A DNA stretch of 64,000 bases from Carpediemonas membranifera (Eukaryota > Fornicata), in contig JAHDYR010000012.1 in the NCBI GenBank assembly GCA_019828565.1, positions 992,001-1,056,000 on the forward strand, read 5' to 3'. The notes beneath the pieces are model-generated. The model was not told the DNA's origin and ran no database searches. It saw only the letters and a program-made list of their open reading frames with translations. The position numbers and the translations under genes are program-made. Of the stretch, positions 9,601 to 19,200 are shown piece after piece (position 1 is the first letter of the stretch; every line of letters begins with the position of its first letter).

Positions 9601-10632
9601 CGGTCATGTCGCACAGGGTCGAGGGGGGCAGCAGGATGACCCCATGGGCCGACACGGCCGCCAGGATCGTCGGCACGATGACCATACGGACTGCCCGGGC
9701 GGGCGGGGGCGCTGACACGGCCCTCTCGAGATGCTGCATGGCGTCGAGCCCGGTGTGTGCGGTGATGGCGAGCTGCGCCTCGGTCACTGGTAGGGCCGCG
9801 GGGCAGGCCATGATGACGCCCGCCTCCCTTGTTGGGTCGCCCGCCCTCGTCCCGCCGTACGCCTCGTTGCGGGGGTCGGCCCAAATGGACAGCCGCCCGA
9901 CGACGACGGCGACGTCCGAGGGGTGCACGAGCGTGTCCGTCTGGTGGGCGAAGGAAGCAGCGGTGCCCTCGTGCTTGCGGCCTACCAAGTCGCCAGTGGC
10001 GATGGTGACCATGCTGCTGTCGTGTCGCGTGTTGACGCGTGCCACGGACAGCGGGGCGGGCCCGGCAACACCGACCGTGGGAAACCACGTCGGGCCCGCC
10101 TCCGTGCCGTGGGCGATGAAGAGGCGGTCCCACTTCCCGTCCGTGCCCACGAAAGAGTGGAACTCCGCAGCGCCCTCTGGGTCCGCGCACCCGAAGTAGA
10201 CGCGGACGACAGCCTTGGTGCGCGGACGGGACGGCTGTACGGGCACCCCCGTCAGCTGGAGGGTGTGCGTGCCGTGCTGGCGGTAGTACTCAGAGCGCTT
10301 GATGTATGTGTCGTGCATGCCGAGCAGCGTGCGGTCTGGCTGGCCGCCCGCATTGTCGGTGAAGGGCAGTGTCTTGGTGCTCGTCGCAAGTTCGTTGTCC
10401 AGCATGATCTTAAGGATAGCTATGTGAAATGATTGCTTGCAAACGTACTTGTTGATCCGCCATAGATGACGAGCGTCGTATCCGTCGAGGGGCGAAGGAT
10501 CGTGTATTCAACGTAGCCGCGGTACTCGTTCTTCTTGAAATTCACATCAAGGTAAAGAACTGCTGCTGGTGGATCAATCTGCTTCGCTGCAGCTGGCGCA
10601 GCTGGCGTATTTAATTCAGCTGGCAGCGGCAT
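6680..10632 (-). CDS. TAF2: TFIID subunit TAF2 (M1-peptidase-like, one intron)
   Basis: Exons 10632-10450 and 10420-6680 give 1,307 residues. Exon 1 holds the first strands of the M1-type N-terminal beta domain (VLYLDVNFKKNEYRGYVEYT). Exon 2 continues the saddle, with HTLQLTGVPV, and the peptidase-like region around WVLEGAVGFLTADYIEQTLG. No HExxH/E zinc motif is seen, as in TAF2, which is a non-catalytic M1 homologue that contacts promoter DNA in TFIID. A long HEAT/ARM-type helical part follows. Near 7240-7300 lies an odd Cys cluster (CPVC, then CCCC five residues later). A basic segment (PKKKKITFGKREP) precedes the C-terminus. Alternative: an inactive M1 aminopeptidase, but length and architecture favour TAF2. 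GAGTAAAC lies about 14 nt past the stop. Confidence 0.82.
10421..10449 (-). other. Spliceosomal intron, 29 nt, in TAF2
   Basis: Begins GTACGT and ends TTCACATAG on the minus strand, phase 1, joining GGST to TILKIM. It restores a continuous TAF2 N-terminus. Confidence 0.82.
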
Positions 10633-10785
10633 TGCTGACTACATCGATTTATCGCAGCGACAGTAAATCACCACGGGCTGTCCCGAGCCTCTGTCCAGTC
10701 CAGCTTGCCGGTAGGCTCGTCTTTGGGGCGCAGCAGAGTGATTGGGACGTGGACTTGACAAGTTTCAGAAACCAAAAACGCATAG

Positions 10786-11703
10786 ATGGCTCCAATCTCC
10801 TCGCCGCGGGTCAGATCCCCACGATCATCATATGTGAAGGAATACGCTCGTCCAAAAGCGTCATATATCGAAACTTTTGGTCAGAGCAGCAAAATAGCGG
10901 CCCTGGCGTCCTCACTTGGCGTCAGCGTCCCAGGGATCCTCAAATATGAGCAGAGGAGACCAACAGCGTTGTCTAATGGCATGCCGGCATCGAAGTATCC
11001 TACGTTTGACATCAACACCTGGATGAACCTGCAGTTCGCCCGCCTCTCCGCCTTCAGACCCTCCGACCGCGTGCTGTGCCCAGACTCCAGGCCCGCCCAG
11101 AGCAGGGACAGCCTCAGGGCGTCTGTGCTGGAGGGAAGGGCCGTGATCCGCATGCTGATGGACCTGCGGGCCGAGGCCTTCGCCCTGCAGTCATCGCTCA
11201 GGGACGCCGTCAAGGTCGAGGGCACACTCCTCGAGGCAGAGGTCGGCGTGGGCAACCTCGCCACCCAGACCGACGTTGACCGGGCCACGCTTCAGGACCT
11301 GACGAGCGAGGCCTTGGACGCGGCGGACTCGACGGTGGCCGGGTGGGCCCGACAGCGGGCGACTCTGGAGGAAGAGCGGGACGCATGTCAAGCCCTTGTC
11401 AGCCGCACCGCCGAGCGGCTGGAGACGCTGCGCCAGAACATGGACACCTACACCGTGGAGGCTGCCCGGCTGAGGGAAATAAGGGCCAGCAGCGCGTACA
11501 AGCTCGCCAAGGAGCTCGAAGACCTGCAGCAGGACACAGCCAAGGCACGGGCCCAGAGCTCTACGGTGCAGGCCAACGTCAGCGAGAGTAAGGCCCTGGT
11601 CAGCGCTCAGGCGACGAAAACGGGCGTCAGCATGGGGGTTATTGTCGGCGTGGTTGGCGTGTTAGTGGGGCTGCTCGCCATCATCCTCGCCCTGGTCCTG
11701 TAA
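10786..11703 (+). CDS. Tail-anchored coiled-coil protein of unknown family
   Basis: A 305-residue protein. Residues about 110-280 are rich in Ala, Glu, Arg and Leu with heptad-like spacing, indicating coiled coil. The last 24 residues (GVIVGVVGVLVGLLAIILALVL) form a single strongly hydrophobic segment ending at the C-terminus, the layout of a tail-anchored membrane protein with the bulk in the cytosol. A SNARE-like role is possible from topology alone, but I cannot identify a SNARE central-layer motif with confidence. The stop is followed by GAGTAAAATT about 18 nt later. It lies head to head with TAF2, 153 nt apart. Confidence 0.65.
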   Translation: MAPISSPRVRSPRSSYVKEYARPKASYIETFGQSSKIAALASSLGVSVPGILKYEQRRPTALSNGMPASKYPTFDINTWMNLQFARLSAFRPSDRVLCPDSRPAQSRDSLRASVLEGRAVIRMLMDLRAEAFALQSSLRDAVKVEGTLLEAEVGVGNLATQTDVDRATLQDLTSEALDAADSTVAGWARQRATLEEERDACQALVSRTAERLETLRQNMDTYTVEAARLREIRASSAYKLAKELEDLQQDTAKARAQSSTVQANVSESKALVSAQATKTGVSMGVIVGVVGVLVGLLAIILALVL

Positions 11704-11843
11704 CATAATCAGCGAGAGTGAGTAAAATTCGTAAACTCCAACGGTATGAGCCCGCATGCTCCGATTGACGAGACTGCACCTGACCGGCCCCGGTGGGCGA
11801 GCAGACGACTCGCCGAGCTCGGCCACAAATCCCTATCACAAAT

Positions 11844-14800
11844 ATGTTGCAATGCGATCTTGACATTGAACAGCTTGAAGAGCTGCTCAATGGTGATCGC
11901 TATGCAGTACTTGAGGCGCTTCCAAGGCACTCCTTGCAACGCCTTTACTTCGAAGCACTAGCCGAACAGATTGACCATCCCGACGGGCGCACACAGCGCG
12001 AAACTGACATCATGAAGGAGCTAGAGGAGACTTATGGTAAGAATAAGGCGTACCAGGAGCTCCAGCTGCGCCGGGCCCTTCTGTCATTTGACAATCCCAA
12101 GGACAAGAAGGCGCATGACACCGTCTATAAGCTCATCGACGATGCCACAGACGTCAACAGTGAGTGCAAGAGACACACGAAGCCGTTCATTGCCCGTAAG
12201 TCGACCGGCGCCGACTCCCGGGTGCAACACCCCATGTCACTCGACAACAAGCCCCTCGCCCCCACCGCTGTCATCACAGAGCAGACGAAGACCGACAGAC
12301 GTATGCCCCCTGCCGCCCAGACATACGCCATTCAGCACATGACCTCCTGGTGGGGCAAGGCGGACGAGCACGTGCTCCTGTCCCTGCTTGACAACATCAA
12401 GGCGCCCTGCACGGCCCACGGTAACGTCGTCAGCATCATCGGCAAGTACTACTCCTCCCTGGATAAGAACCACTACCGCCGCAAGACGACGGTCAACGCA
12501 TTCCGTCACTTGCCCATCGAGCAGCACAAGGCCCTGGCCGCCAAGTACTCCTGGTACGCGAAGAGCCCATCATACGTGTCCCTCGCCATCATCCAGGCGG
12601 CGCCAGTCATCCCAGACGGCAACACGCACCTCCCCTGCCATGCCAAGGCACTCGACGACTACCACGACTGGCTGTGGGTGTTCGCGACGAAGCTCAGCAG
12701 CCGGTTTGTGAACGATGCCGTATACATCTACGCCGCCGTGCTTGAGCGGCACAAGAGGCGCGGTGAGTATCCGCTGGACAAGTTCCTCCACATGCTGGAC
12801 GTCCCCATCGACATCTTCCCCCTCGTAGTGCCCTCCACGCTCATGAAGACGCTCAAGAAGCTCAGGGATGGCGTTACATGCTATCTGGACACGTCATTGA
12901 CCATCCCCTTCCTTGCCCCGTGTGAAAGCTTCCACAACCTGGTCGATGAGTATCTCTATCACACCATCCCGACCATGAAGCCCGACCAGGTCAAGCACCA
13001 CTTCGGAAACAAGGTCGACCCCGACTATCTGCCCGGCGCCATCGCCCGCGCCCACCTCTATGCTGGGGCTGGTGACGCCGATGCCTTCACCAGCGGGCTA
13101 AGCGAGGCGGAGCTGAAAGACGTTCGGGAGAGCGTCACACTCGAGTTCGACGCCACACCGGACTACTTCCCTGTCGGCCATGCCCCGAAGATCCGGCTGT
13201 CCGTCAAGAATCTGCCCCATGTGACCGTCAACGTCTACCACATCAACGCTGCGGCCGTGCTGACCAAGACGCTCGAGCCCGTCGGCCCGGCTTTGGACCT
13301 GGACGGCTTCATCCCATCTGCCGTGATCCCGCTGGAGTTCGACCGGCCCCCCTCCGTCCGGCACTCAGAGGAGGTGCGGCTCACGATGTGCAAGGCCGGG
13401 ACCCACGTCGTCGAGGTCGTCGGGGGTAGCCTCACACGCCGCGTGCTCATCCAGGTCGACCATCTCCGCGCCGTCACTGAGGTCACTCCCCCCGGCCACG
13501 TCGTCTCCGTGTTCAACTCGAAGTCTGAGCTCGCCAACGCCACTGTCATTGTCGACGGCGCCAGGTACCCCGCCCCCGAGGGGAGGGCGCTCATCCCGTT
13601 CACCCGGGCCCCTGAGAAGAAGCCAATGGTGCTCATCAGCGGCCACGTGGCCACAATGGCGACTATCGACCACAAGGACGAGACATACACCATGCCGACG
13701 GGCTTCTACCTCGAGCGGGGCGAGCTCATTCCCGGCACAGAGGCGCATGCGGTAATCCGCCCCGTCCTGCTGCTGAACGGGACACCCATCCCGACCTCTG
13801 GTCTGACGAACGTCCGCGTCACCGTGACCATAGATGACGTCACGCAGTCCGCGGCCAGTACTGTGGTGACGGACGGCATCACGGTGGTCGACGGCGAGGA
13901 CATCGTCGTGCCCGTGTTCGTTCCCCCAGCCGCCACGAAGGTCGGCTTCACCCTGACCGCGGAGCTGCCTTATGTCAGCAAGCCCGACGTCCGCGCGTTC
14001 TCCATCCACCGCGACTTCCAGCTGCATGCCCAGTGCCACGAGCCAGACTCGACGCTCGATAGCTTCCTCCTGCCCGGGCCCAGCGGCTTCCGGCTGCTTG
14101 TGTGCGGCAAGAACGGCGAGGTGTACCCGGGCCTGGCCTTCACCCTCACGCCGAAGTCGATGTTCAGCCAAGTCAGCTGCAGTGACGTCCAGCTCATGTG
14201 CGACAAGGACGGCACCGTCGACCTCGGCGCCCTCGAAGGCATAGCATCCATCGCGGTGCGGCTGCCCAAGAGCCCGCTTGCCAACGACATGTCCAATCGC
14301 ACGCACACTGTCGCGCAGGCCCTCCCGCCGCCGCCCTCGACGCTCGACCTCATGGTCGGTCGGCCCCTCGCCGTGCCGATGCCGTGGGGCCCCGCCGCCA
14401 ACAGCGGGCCGATGAAGCCAGTCTTGTCGATGTTCAGGGTCGCGGATGACGTCGTCATCGAGGACGTCAGCAGGCATATGGCTCTCAACAGCGATATGAC
14501 GTTGCTGACGATCACCCCGCCCGCCCCCGGGTCGTATGTGATCTACTACCAGCACCCGGCCTTTCCGACCGTGCAGCGTACCGCCTTGACCGTGCACCCT
14601 GACACCATGACCCCGCACGGCGACCTGATGGTCGGCTCCGACACGGTGTGCGAACTGACGACCATGATGCCCCACATCGCCGGGCTGACGGCTGACAAGC
14701 ACGGCACCGAGCTCGCCATCGCCGTCCACACTGCTGCCACGACGCCTGGTGCCCGCATTCACGTGGCTGCTGTGTCAATCGCCCAGTCGTTTGATTCACT

Positions 14801-17800
14801 CAACTTGCTCAGAGTCGGCCCGGAGTCCACCAGCATGCCGACCACCACGTTTACAGCGCCTCGGACGACGTTCTCGAGTGACGCGGTGCTTTCTGATGAG
14901 GACAAGTACATCCTCGACCGGACACAGCAGGGCGACCGTCTTGGGTGCCTGCTGCCCAAGCCCGAGCTGCTCCTGCACGCCAGAGAGGTCGCCGACACGA
15001 CCCGAAAGGACAAAACGCTCGCCGATGGCGTCGCCCACAGCGGTAGGGGGGAACGCATGTCCATGAGGATGGCCGCAGCGCCCATGATGGCAAAGGAGGC
15101 CGCTGACACCCAACGGCGGGACGTCAGCGTCTCTTGGGACCACCTGTCGCCGTCAGTCGTCGCATTGAACCGAAGTGTGGCGAGCCCGACGACGACGCTC
15201 AGCCTGACCGTGCCCGAGACCACCGCCCTCGTCTCCGTGACGCTGGTCGACGGCTGCACCGTTGCAAAGCGGGTCGTGCGTCTGGAAGCCCCCCTCCCAG
15301 TCTCCAAGGACCTCCGCGCCCCATTCACGGACCCCGAGACCTCCTTCGCCCACGTCCGCGGCATCCACGCTCTGCTCCCCGGCGTCAGCGGTAAGGACAG
15401 CTGCGCCTTCCAGAACTGGGCGGTGACGTCTGTGTGCCAGCTGCCCGACCAGGCCATGTTGTTCCAGATCATGCAGACCCTCGGATGCGCCGGACTGGAG
15501 GAGCTGCGGCCCTTGCTCCACTGGGACGCCCTCACTGAGGCTGACAAGCTCGCCCTGTACGCCCGCACCGCGTGCACGGAGCTCAACCTCTTCCTGGCCG
15601 TACGCGACCGGCCCTTCTTCCGTCAGCGCATCGCACCCTGCCTCATGTCGAAGCTCGCCCCGTCCGCTGCTGACGATTTCCTGCTCGGCGCCAGCATGGC
15701 GACCCACGCTGAGCGGTATCACGAGCTCAACACCCTCGAGAAGATCATGGTTGCCGCGTGGATGCGGGACCAGGGCGACGTTCACGGGGCTGCGGCCATC
15801 GCCGGGGACATCCGCCGCCAGGCCCCCAAGCAGGTCGACCCACAGTATGACAACACCATGTTCAACGTCGTGTTTGCTGCCCAGTCGGAATCCACGGATG
15901 TTGCCGTCCCGCCGTCGATCAGGTCCAACCGCCGTGGCCGCCGTATGGAGCTGTTGCGGTCCGATGCGAAGGTTTACGAGGAGCGCGAGTACCACGGCAT
16001 GCCCGCTGGCCACTGTTCTGATCTTTTCCCGGTCAACGCCTTCTGGGTCGACTTCGCTGAGCACGTCGCCGCCGAGGGCTTCTACGCGCCCTTCGTCTCG
16101 CCCCACGCCCTGCTGCCGGCCATTGACGGCTCTGTGAACTCGGCCATGGCTGTGCTGGCACTGACTGCGCTCCCCGCCAGATCGAAGCCGCACACGCCCG
16201 TCGTCACCCACCAGGGCGGCTTGATGACCGCCACCATCGCCCCGGCAACCCCTGCCATCGTCTTCTTCACAGAGCAGAGGCCCGCCAAGATCACGACCGA
16301 CGCGTCCATCCTTGTGCGGGACTCCGTGTTCGACCCCGCCGGGATCCCGTCCGAGGGTCAGCAGAGGGCATACATGCTGCGGCCACAGGTGCTGCCCGGA
16401 AGGATCGTCGGCATCGAGACCGCCCTCACGAACCTCACAACCACTGCCACGCGGGTCCACATCGACCTGCGGCTGCCGGAGGGCGCGCTTCCTGTCGGGT
16501 CGACAACGACGATGTCCAGCTCGGCCGTGGAGCTGCGACCCTTCTCGACCCACACCATAATCCGCTTCTTGTATTTCCCGGCCACCGGCACCTTCGAGGC
16601 CACCCCCGCGCACGTGTCCCGCGACGGCGTCCTGATCGCCCGTTCGGCCCGGACGCAGCCCTTCCTTGTCGTCGACACCCTTGACGAGACGACCGAGCGG
16701 ACGTGGGCCGAGATCGCCGTGGACGGGACGCTGTCAGACATTGTGGACTATCTCACGAAGTGTGACCTGGCGCGGACATCGCTGGAGCCCATCTACCATC
16801 GCTGCAGCAACATCAACACGTGGGATGCGATCGTCGACGCCCTCACGCGACTGGGCCACTTCGACGCCAAGGTCTGGGCCTTCGCGCTGCTCCACAAGAA
16901 GGACAAGCACGTCCGGACCTGGCTGCAGATGGCCCCACGGGCCAAGCTCATCCGCACCCAGCTGAGGCCGGACTTCTCATCGTCGCTGGTGGACGTCAAC
17001 GACGTTCTAGACGGCCTGCACCGCTTCCTCGAGTACCGGCCGATCATCAACGACCGGGCACTGAAGGTCGGTGGGAAGCTACAGATCGACAACGACCGTC
17101 TCAGAGAACACTACAAGAAGCACCTGGCGGTCATGCTGTACCGCAATCCCGCGCCCATGGACCTGCTGGCCACGGTATACTACCACATCCTGCTCGACAG
17201 AGAGATCGAGGCACGTAAGCTCGTCGGCCGCATCCAGGAGCACTTCGACCAGGTATCGGCCGCCACGAGCCCCGTGCTCTTCTCGGACATGCCGGCGCCC
17301 ATACCGTTCCGGTGCGACGCGTGCCAGACAGTTATCCAGACAACATGCCACTCCTGCGGCGTCTGCGGCAACTTCGACCTATGTGACAGGTGCATCAGCA
17401 AGTACGGCCCCAAACACGCCAAGGGCCGCCACCCGAGCGTCGACCCCGCGTCCTGCTTCACGGCGACTGGCCTGTTCAAGGCGCTGCAGGGTGAGATCCA
17501 GTGGGACTATTGCAGGGCGTACCTCGACTTCCTCGACCCAGCCAGCTCGCTGGAGGAGGCCCGAGGCGTCGTCTCCAAGTACCGTGCCTTCCCCATCCCC
17601 GCATGGCGGAAGCGGTTCGACACGATCGCAAAGCAGCTCGCGGAGATCGACGAGGTCAGCGCTAACCGCGGCACCGACTTCGACATGGCTTGCGAGGACG
17701 GCCGCGACGACGGCAGGGCCGCGGCCATGGCCGAAGCCGCAAGCACGGAGCCAACTGTCGCGCTCACCTTCACCGGGAATGCACTCGAGCTGCAGGCGTC

Positions 17801-18305
17801 GCACGTGGACACCGTGACGCTGTGCTTCCACTCCATGGACACTGAGCTCATATTCTCACTGACCCCGCTGTTCCGGGCGAACCGGTCCGTCTCAGAGCTG
17901 AACATCGTCCGCCCCAATCTGGTGCAGACCGTGACGGTCACCGGCCCCCGCATGACGCTGCCCCTCCCCGATGGCACGGGCGACTGCTTCGTCGAAGCAC
18001 TGGCCAGCCGCTGCTCGGACACGACGTGGGTCATCCGGGCCGACGTCCTCGCCTTCGTCGACACAAAGGCCGGCCGGATCCGCGTCACGGCTGCGGCCAC
18101 CGGTCTTGTGATCCCGAAGGCGTATGTCAAGGTGTACGCCGACCTCGGGGGGTCGACTCGCTTCTTCAGGGACGGCTACACGGACCGGCGTGGCATCTTT
18201 GAGTACGCGGCGGGCATTGTTCCGGCTGGAACTAGACGCTTTGCTATCCTGGTGACATCAAGGCTTGGCACTGTCGTCAAGACAGCCGATGTACCTGCCA
18301 TCTAA
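11844..18305 (+). CDS. Very large ZZ-type zinc-finger protein, function unknown
   Basis: A 2,153-residue protein with no signal peptide or transmembrane segment evident. The first ATG in frame is 11844; the frame is open 51 nt further upstream but only with a GTG. The N-terminal 300 residues are mixed helical. A large middle part (about residues 430-1100) has beta-sandwich-like repeats, for example VTVNVYHINAA and HVVEVVGGSLTRRVLIQVDH. A ZZ zinc finger lies at about 1812-1860 (FRCDACQ, CHSCGVCGNFDLCDRC, then HAKGRHPS). A C-terminal Ig- or carboxypeptidase-regulatory-like domain ends the protein (VPKAYVKVYADLGGS, DRRGIFEYAAG). ZZ fingers bind peptide N-termini or histone tails. I recognise the domain, not the family. 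It is the longest gene in the window and has no frameshift. Confidence 0.85.
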   Translation: MLQCDLDIEQLEELLNGDRYAVLEALPRHSLQRLYFEALAEQIDHPDGRTQRETDIMKELEETYGKNKAYQELQLRRALLSFDNPKDKKAHDTVYKLIDDATDVNSECKRHTKPFIARKSTGADSRVQHPMSLDNKPLAPTAVITEQTKTDRRMPPAAQTYAIQHMTSWWGKADEHVLLSLLDNIKAPCTAHGNVVSIIGKYYSSLDKNHYRRKTTVNAFRHLPIEQHKALAAKYSWYAKSPSYVSLAIIQAAPVIPDGNTHLPCHAKALDDYHDWLWVFATKLSSRFVNDAVYIYAAVLERHKRRGEYPLDKFLHMLDVPIDIFPLVVPSTLMKTLKKLRDGVTCYLDTSLTIPFLAPCESFHNLVDEYLYHTIPTMKPDQVKHHFGNKVDPDYLPGAIARAHLYAGAGDADAFTSGLSEAELKDVRESVTLEFDATPDYFPVGHAPKIRLSVKNLPHVTVNVYHINAAAVLTKTLEPVGPALDLDGFIPSAVIPLEFDRPPSVRHSEEVRLTMCKAGTHVVEVVGGSLTRRVLIQVDHLRAVTEVTPPGHVVSVFNSKSELANATVIVDGARYPAPEGRALIPFTRAPEKKPMVLISGHVATMATIDHKDETYTMPTGFYLERGELIPGTEAHAVIRPVLLLNGTPIPTSGLTNVRVTVTIDDVTQSAASTVVTDGITVVDGEDIVVPVFVPPAATKVGFTLTAELPYVSKPDVRAFSIHRDFQLHAQCHEPDSTLDSFLLPGPSGFRLLVCGKNGEVYPGLAFTLTPKSMFSQVSCSDVQLMCDKDGTVDLGALEGIASIAVRLPKSPLANDMSNRTHTVAQALPPPPSTLDLMVGRPLAVPMPWGPAANSGPMKPVLSMFRVADDVVIEDVSRHMALNSDMTLLTITPPAPGSYVIYYQHPAFPTVQRTALTVHPDTMTPHGDLMVGSDTVCELTTMMPHIAGLTADKHGTELAIAVHTAATTPGARIHVAAVSIAQSFDSLNLLRVGPESTSMPTTTFTAPRTTFSSDAVLSDEDKYILDRTQQGDRLGCLLPKPELLLHAREVADTTRKDKTLADGVAHSGRGERMSMRMAAAPMMAKEAADTQRRDVSVSWDHLSPSVVALNRSVASPTTTLSLTVPETTALVSVTLVDGCTVAKRVVRLEAPLPVSKDLRAPFTDPETSFAHVRGIHALLPGVSGKDSCAFQNWAVTSVCQLPDQAMLFQIMQTLGCAGLEELRPLLHWDALTEADKLALYARTACTELNLFLAVRDRPFFRQRIAPCLMSKLAPSAADDFLLGASMATHAERYHELNTLEKIMVAAWMRDQGDVHGAAAIAGDIRRQAPKQVDPQYDNTMFNVVFAAQSESTDVAVPPSIRSNRRGRRMELLRSDAKVYEEREYHGMPAGHCSDLFPVNAFWVDFAEHVAAEGFYAPFVSPHALLPAIDGSVNSAMAVLALTALPARSKPHTPVVTHQGGLMTATIAPATPAIVFFTEQRPAKITTDASILVRDSVFDPAGIPSEGQQRAYMLRPQVLPGRIVGIETALTNLTTTATRVHIDLRLPEGALPVGSTTTMSSSAVELRPFSTHTIIRFLYFPATGTFEATPAHVSRDGVLIARSARTQPFLVVDTLDETTERTWAEIAVDGTLSDIVDYLTKCDLARTSLEPIYHRCSNINTWDAIVDALTRLGHFDAKVWAFALLHKKDKHVRTWLQMAPRAKLIRTQLRPDFSSSLVDVNDVLDGLHRFLEYRPIINDRALKVGGKLQIDNDRLREHYKKHLAVMLYRNPAPMDLLATVYYHILLDREIEARKLVGRIQEHFDQVSAATSPVLFSDMPAPIPFRCDACQTVIQTTCHSCGVCGNFDLCDRCISKYGPKHAKGRHPSVDPASCFTATGLFKALQGEIQWDYCRAYLDFLDPASSLEEARGVVSKYRAFPIPAWRKRFDTIAKQLAEIDEVSANRGTDFDMACEDGRDDGRAAAMAEAASTEPTVALTFTGNALELQASHVDTVTLCFHSMDTELIFSLTPLFRANRSVSELNIVRPNLVQTVTVTGPRMTLPLPDGTGDCFVEALASRCSDTTWVIRADVLAFVDTKAGRIRVTAAATGLVIPKAYVKVYADLGGSTRFFRDGYTDRRGIFEYAAGIVPAGTRRFAILVTSRLGTVVKTADVPAI

Positions 18306-18659
18306 ATCCTCCGTGTGTGTCCAGCAGCCCGTGGCTGACCTCGGCAGCGAGCGATCAGTCCGTTCCAACTTTTGATGGGGGAGCAGAGCGTTGAAGCACT
18401 CCGATTGTGGGGCAATTGAGTTTGTCTCATGCCTTGCACATTCAGCGCAATTTGCCCAAGGCCATTTCGGGGCAATGATGAATCTATACGACAAAAATCG
18501 TCAAAAAATTGATTCATTCGATCGTTTCCTTTCGAGTCCTTTCACTGAACATCGGCTATAGACGTATCTGGCCCATGTGACCCTTCTAATGGATTGGAAC
18601 GGCTGTCTCCGCGGTGATGAAACCAAAACTAGTCCGCAAAATAGTCATTTAGACCTTAA

Positions 18660-18755
18660 GCGCGTTTCGTCCAACGGAAGGATGCAGGAATTGAGGAATT
18701 CTGGGCTCACGCCCGCATTTATCCTGAGATGGTAGTTCGACTCTACCAACGCGCA
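18660..18755 (+). tRNA. Intron-containing tRNA-like gene, anticodon uncertain (UGA if intron is canonical)
   Basis: Visible cloverleaf: acceptor GCGCGTT/AACGCGC (7 bp perfect), D arm GTCC-AACGGAA-GGAT, anticodon stem CAGGA/TCCTG, 4-nt variable loop, and T arm GGTAG-TTCGACT-CTACC with an intact B box. The anticodon loop is 32 nt (18690-18721) instead of 7. With a 25-nt intron at the usual 37/38 position (18696-18720), the mature loop is ATTGAGA and the anticodon UGA. The intron contains TCA, which could pair with it in the precursor. UGA would mean Ser, but Ser tRNAs have a long variable arm that is absent here, so identity is open. TTTT at 18767-18770 could end Pol III transcription. CCA is not encoded. 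Confidence 0.72.
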
Positions 18756-18761
18756 GTTTAT

Positions 18762-18778
18762 CGGCCTTTTGAAGGCCG
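18762..18778 (+). terminator. Short perfect hairpin just after the tRNA-like gene
   Basis: CGGCCTT and AAGGCCG form a 7-bp perfect stem around TTG, starting 7 nt past the tRNA discriminator base, and the arm/loop holds the TTTT tract. It may assist Pol III termination or 3' processing; no poly-T follows the stem. Confidence 0.4.
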
Positions 18779-19200
18779 TCGGCGTTTCCGAGTCATCAAA
18801 AAAATCTGATTGTTACAAAGTGCACCTGCCAACGATCAATCGTCTCTTGCTGGTGGTTTCACCTATGTGGCCGGCGAGCTGATGTCCCGTAGCATCGGCC
18901 CGAAACCCGATCTAGTGGATGTTCCGACTCCACGGTCGAGAGGAACGCATCAACCCCAACGATGGAGATGCTTGACTCAGGTCTGAGACTGCCGGGACAA
19001 GATTGACTTGCTAGACGATGGTCCACTCGACTGTGTCGAGTCTCTTATCACTCGACTCACCGGGCAATCAATGCCAGCTGAAGAATGGCTCTCGTGTCTT
19101 AACGCTTGCCTGACCCGATCCATCCATCCACCGAACCGACAACACCAGGAGCACAGGCTTGCTTGGTTTATCATAACGTCCATAAATATGTGCAAACACG

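Larger units (their letters stand above)
18306..19200. other. Intergenic region with a tRNA-like gene
   Basis: About 900 nt between the ZZ-protein gene and the 3' end of CC2D2A, the longest gap in the window. It contains the tRNA-like gene at 18660-18755 and its downstream hairpin. I see no other gene; small self-complementary stretches such as CTCGACTGTGTCGAG near 19026 are not convincing as features. Confidence 0.5.

Noticed and set aside
13365-16613. Two long minus-strand open frames under the ZZ-protein gene
   Set aside because: Low-complexity antisense products rich in Gly/His/Arg; the plus-strand gene is continuous and has a ZZ finger.
18696-18720. Selenocysteine tRNA suggested by a TCA in a small hairpin
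   Set aside because: The TCA lies in the predicted intron in a 4-nt loop, not in a 7-nt anticodon loop, and the long acceptor/variable arms of tRNA-Sec are missing.
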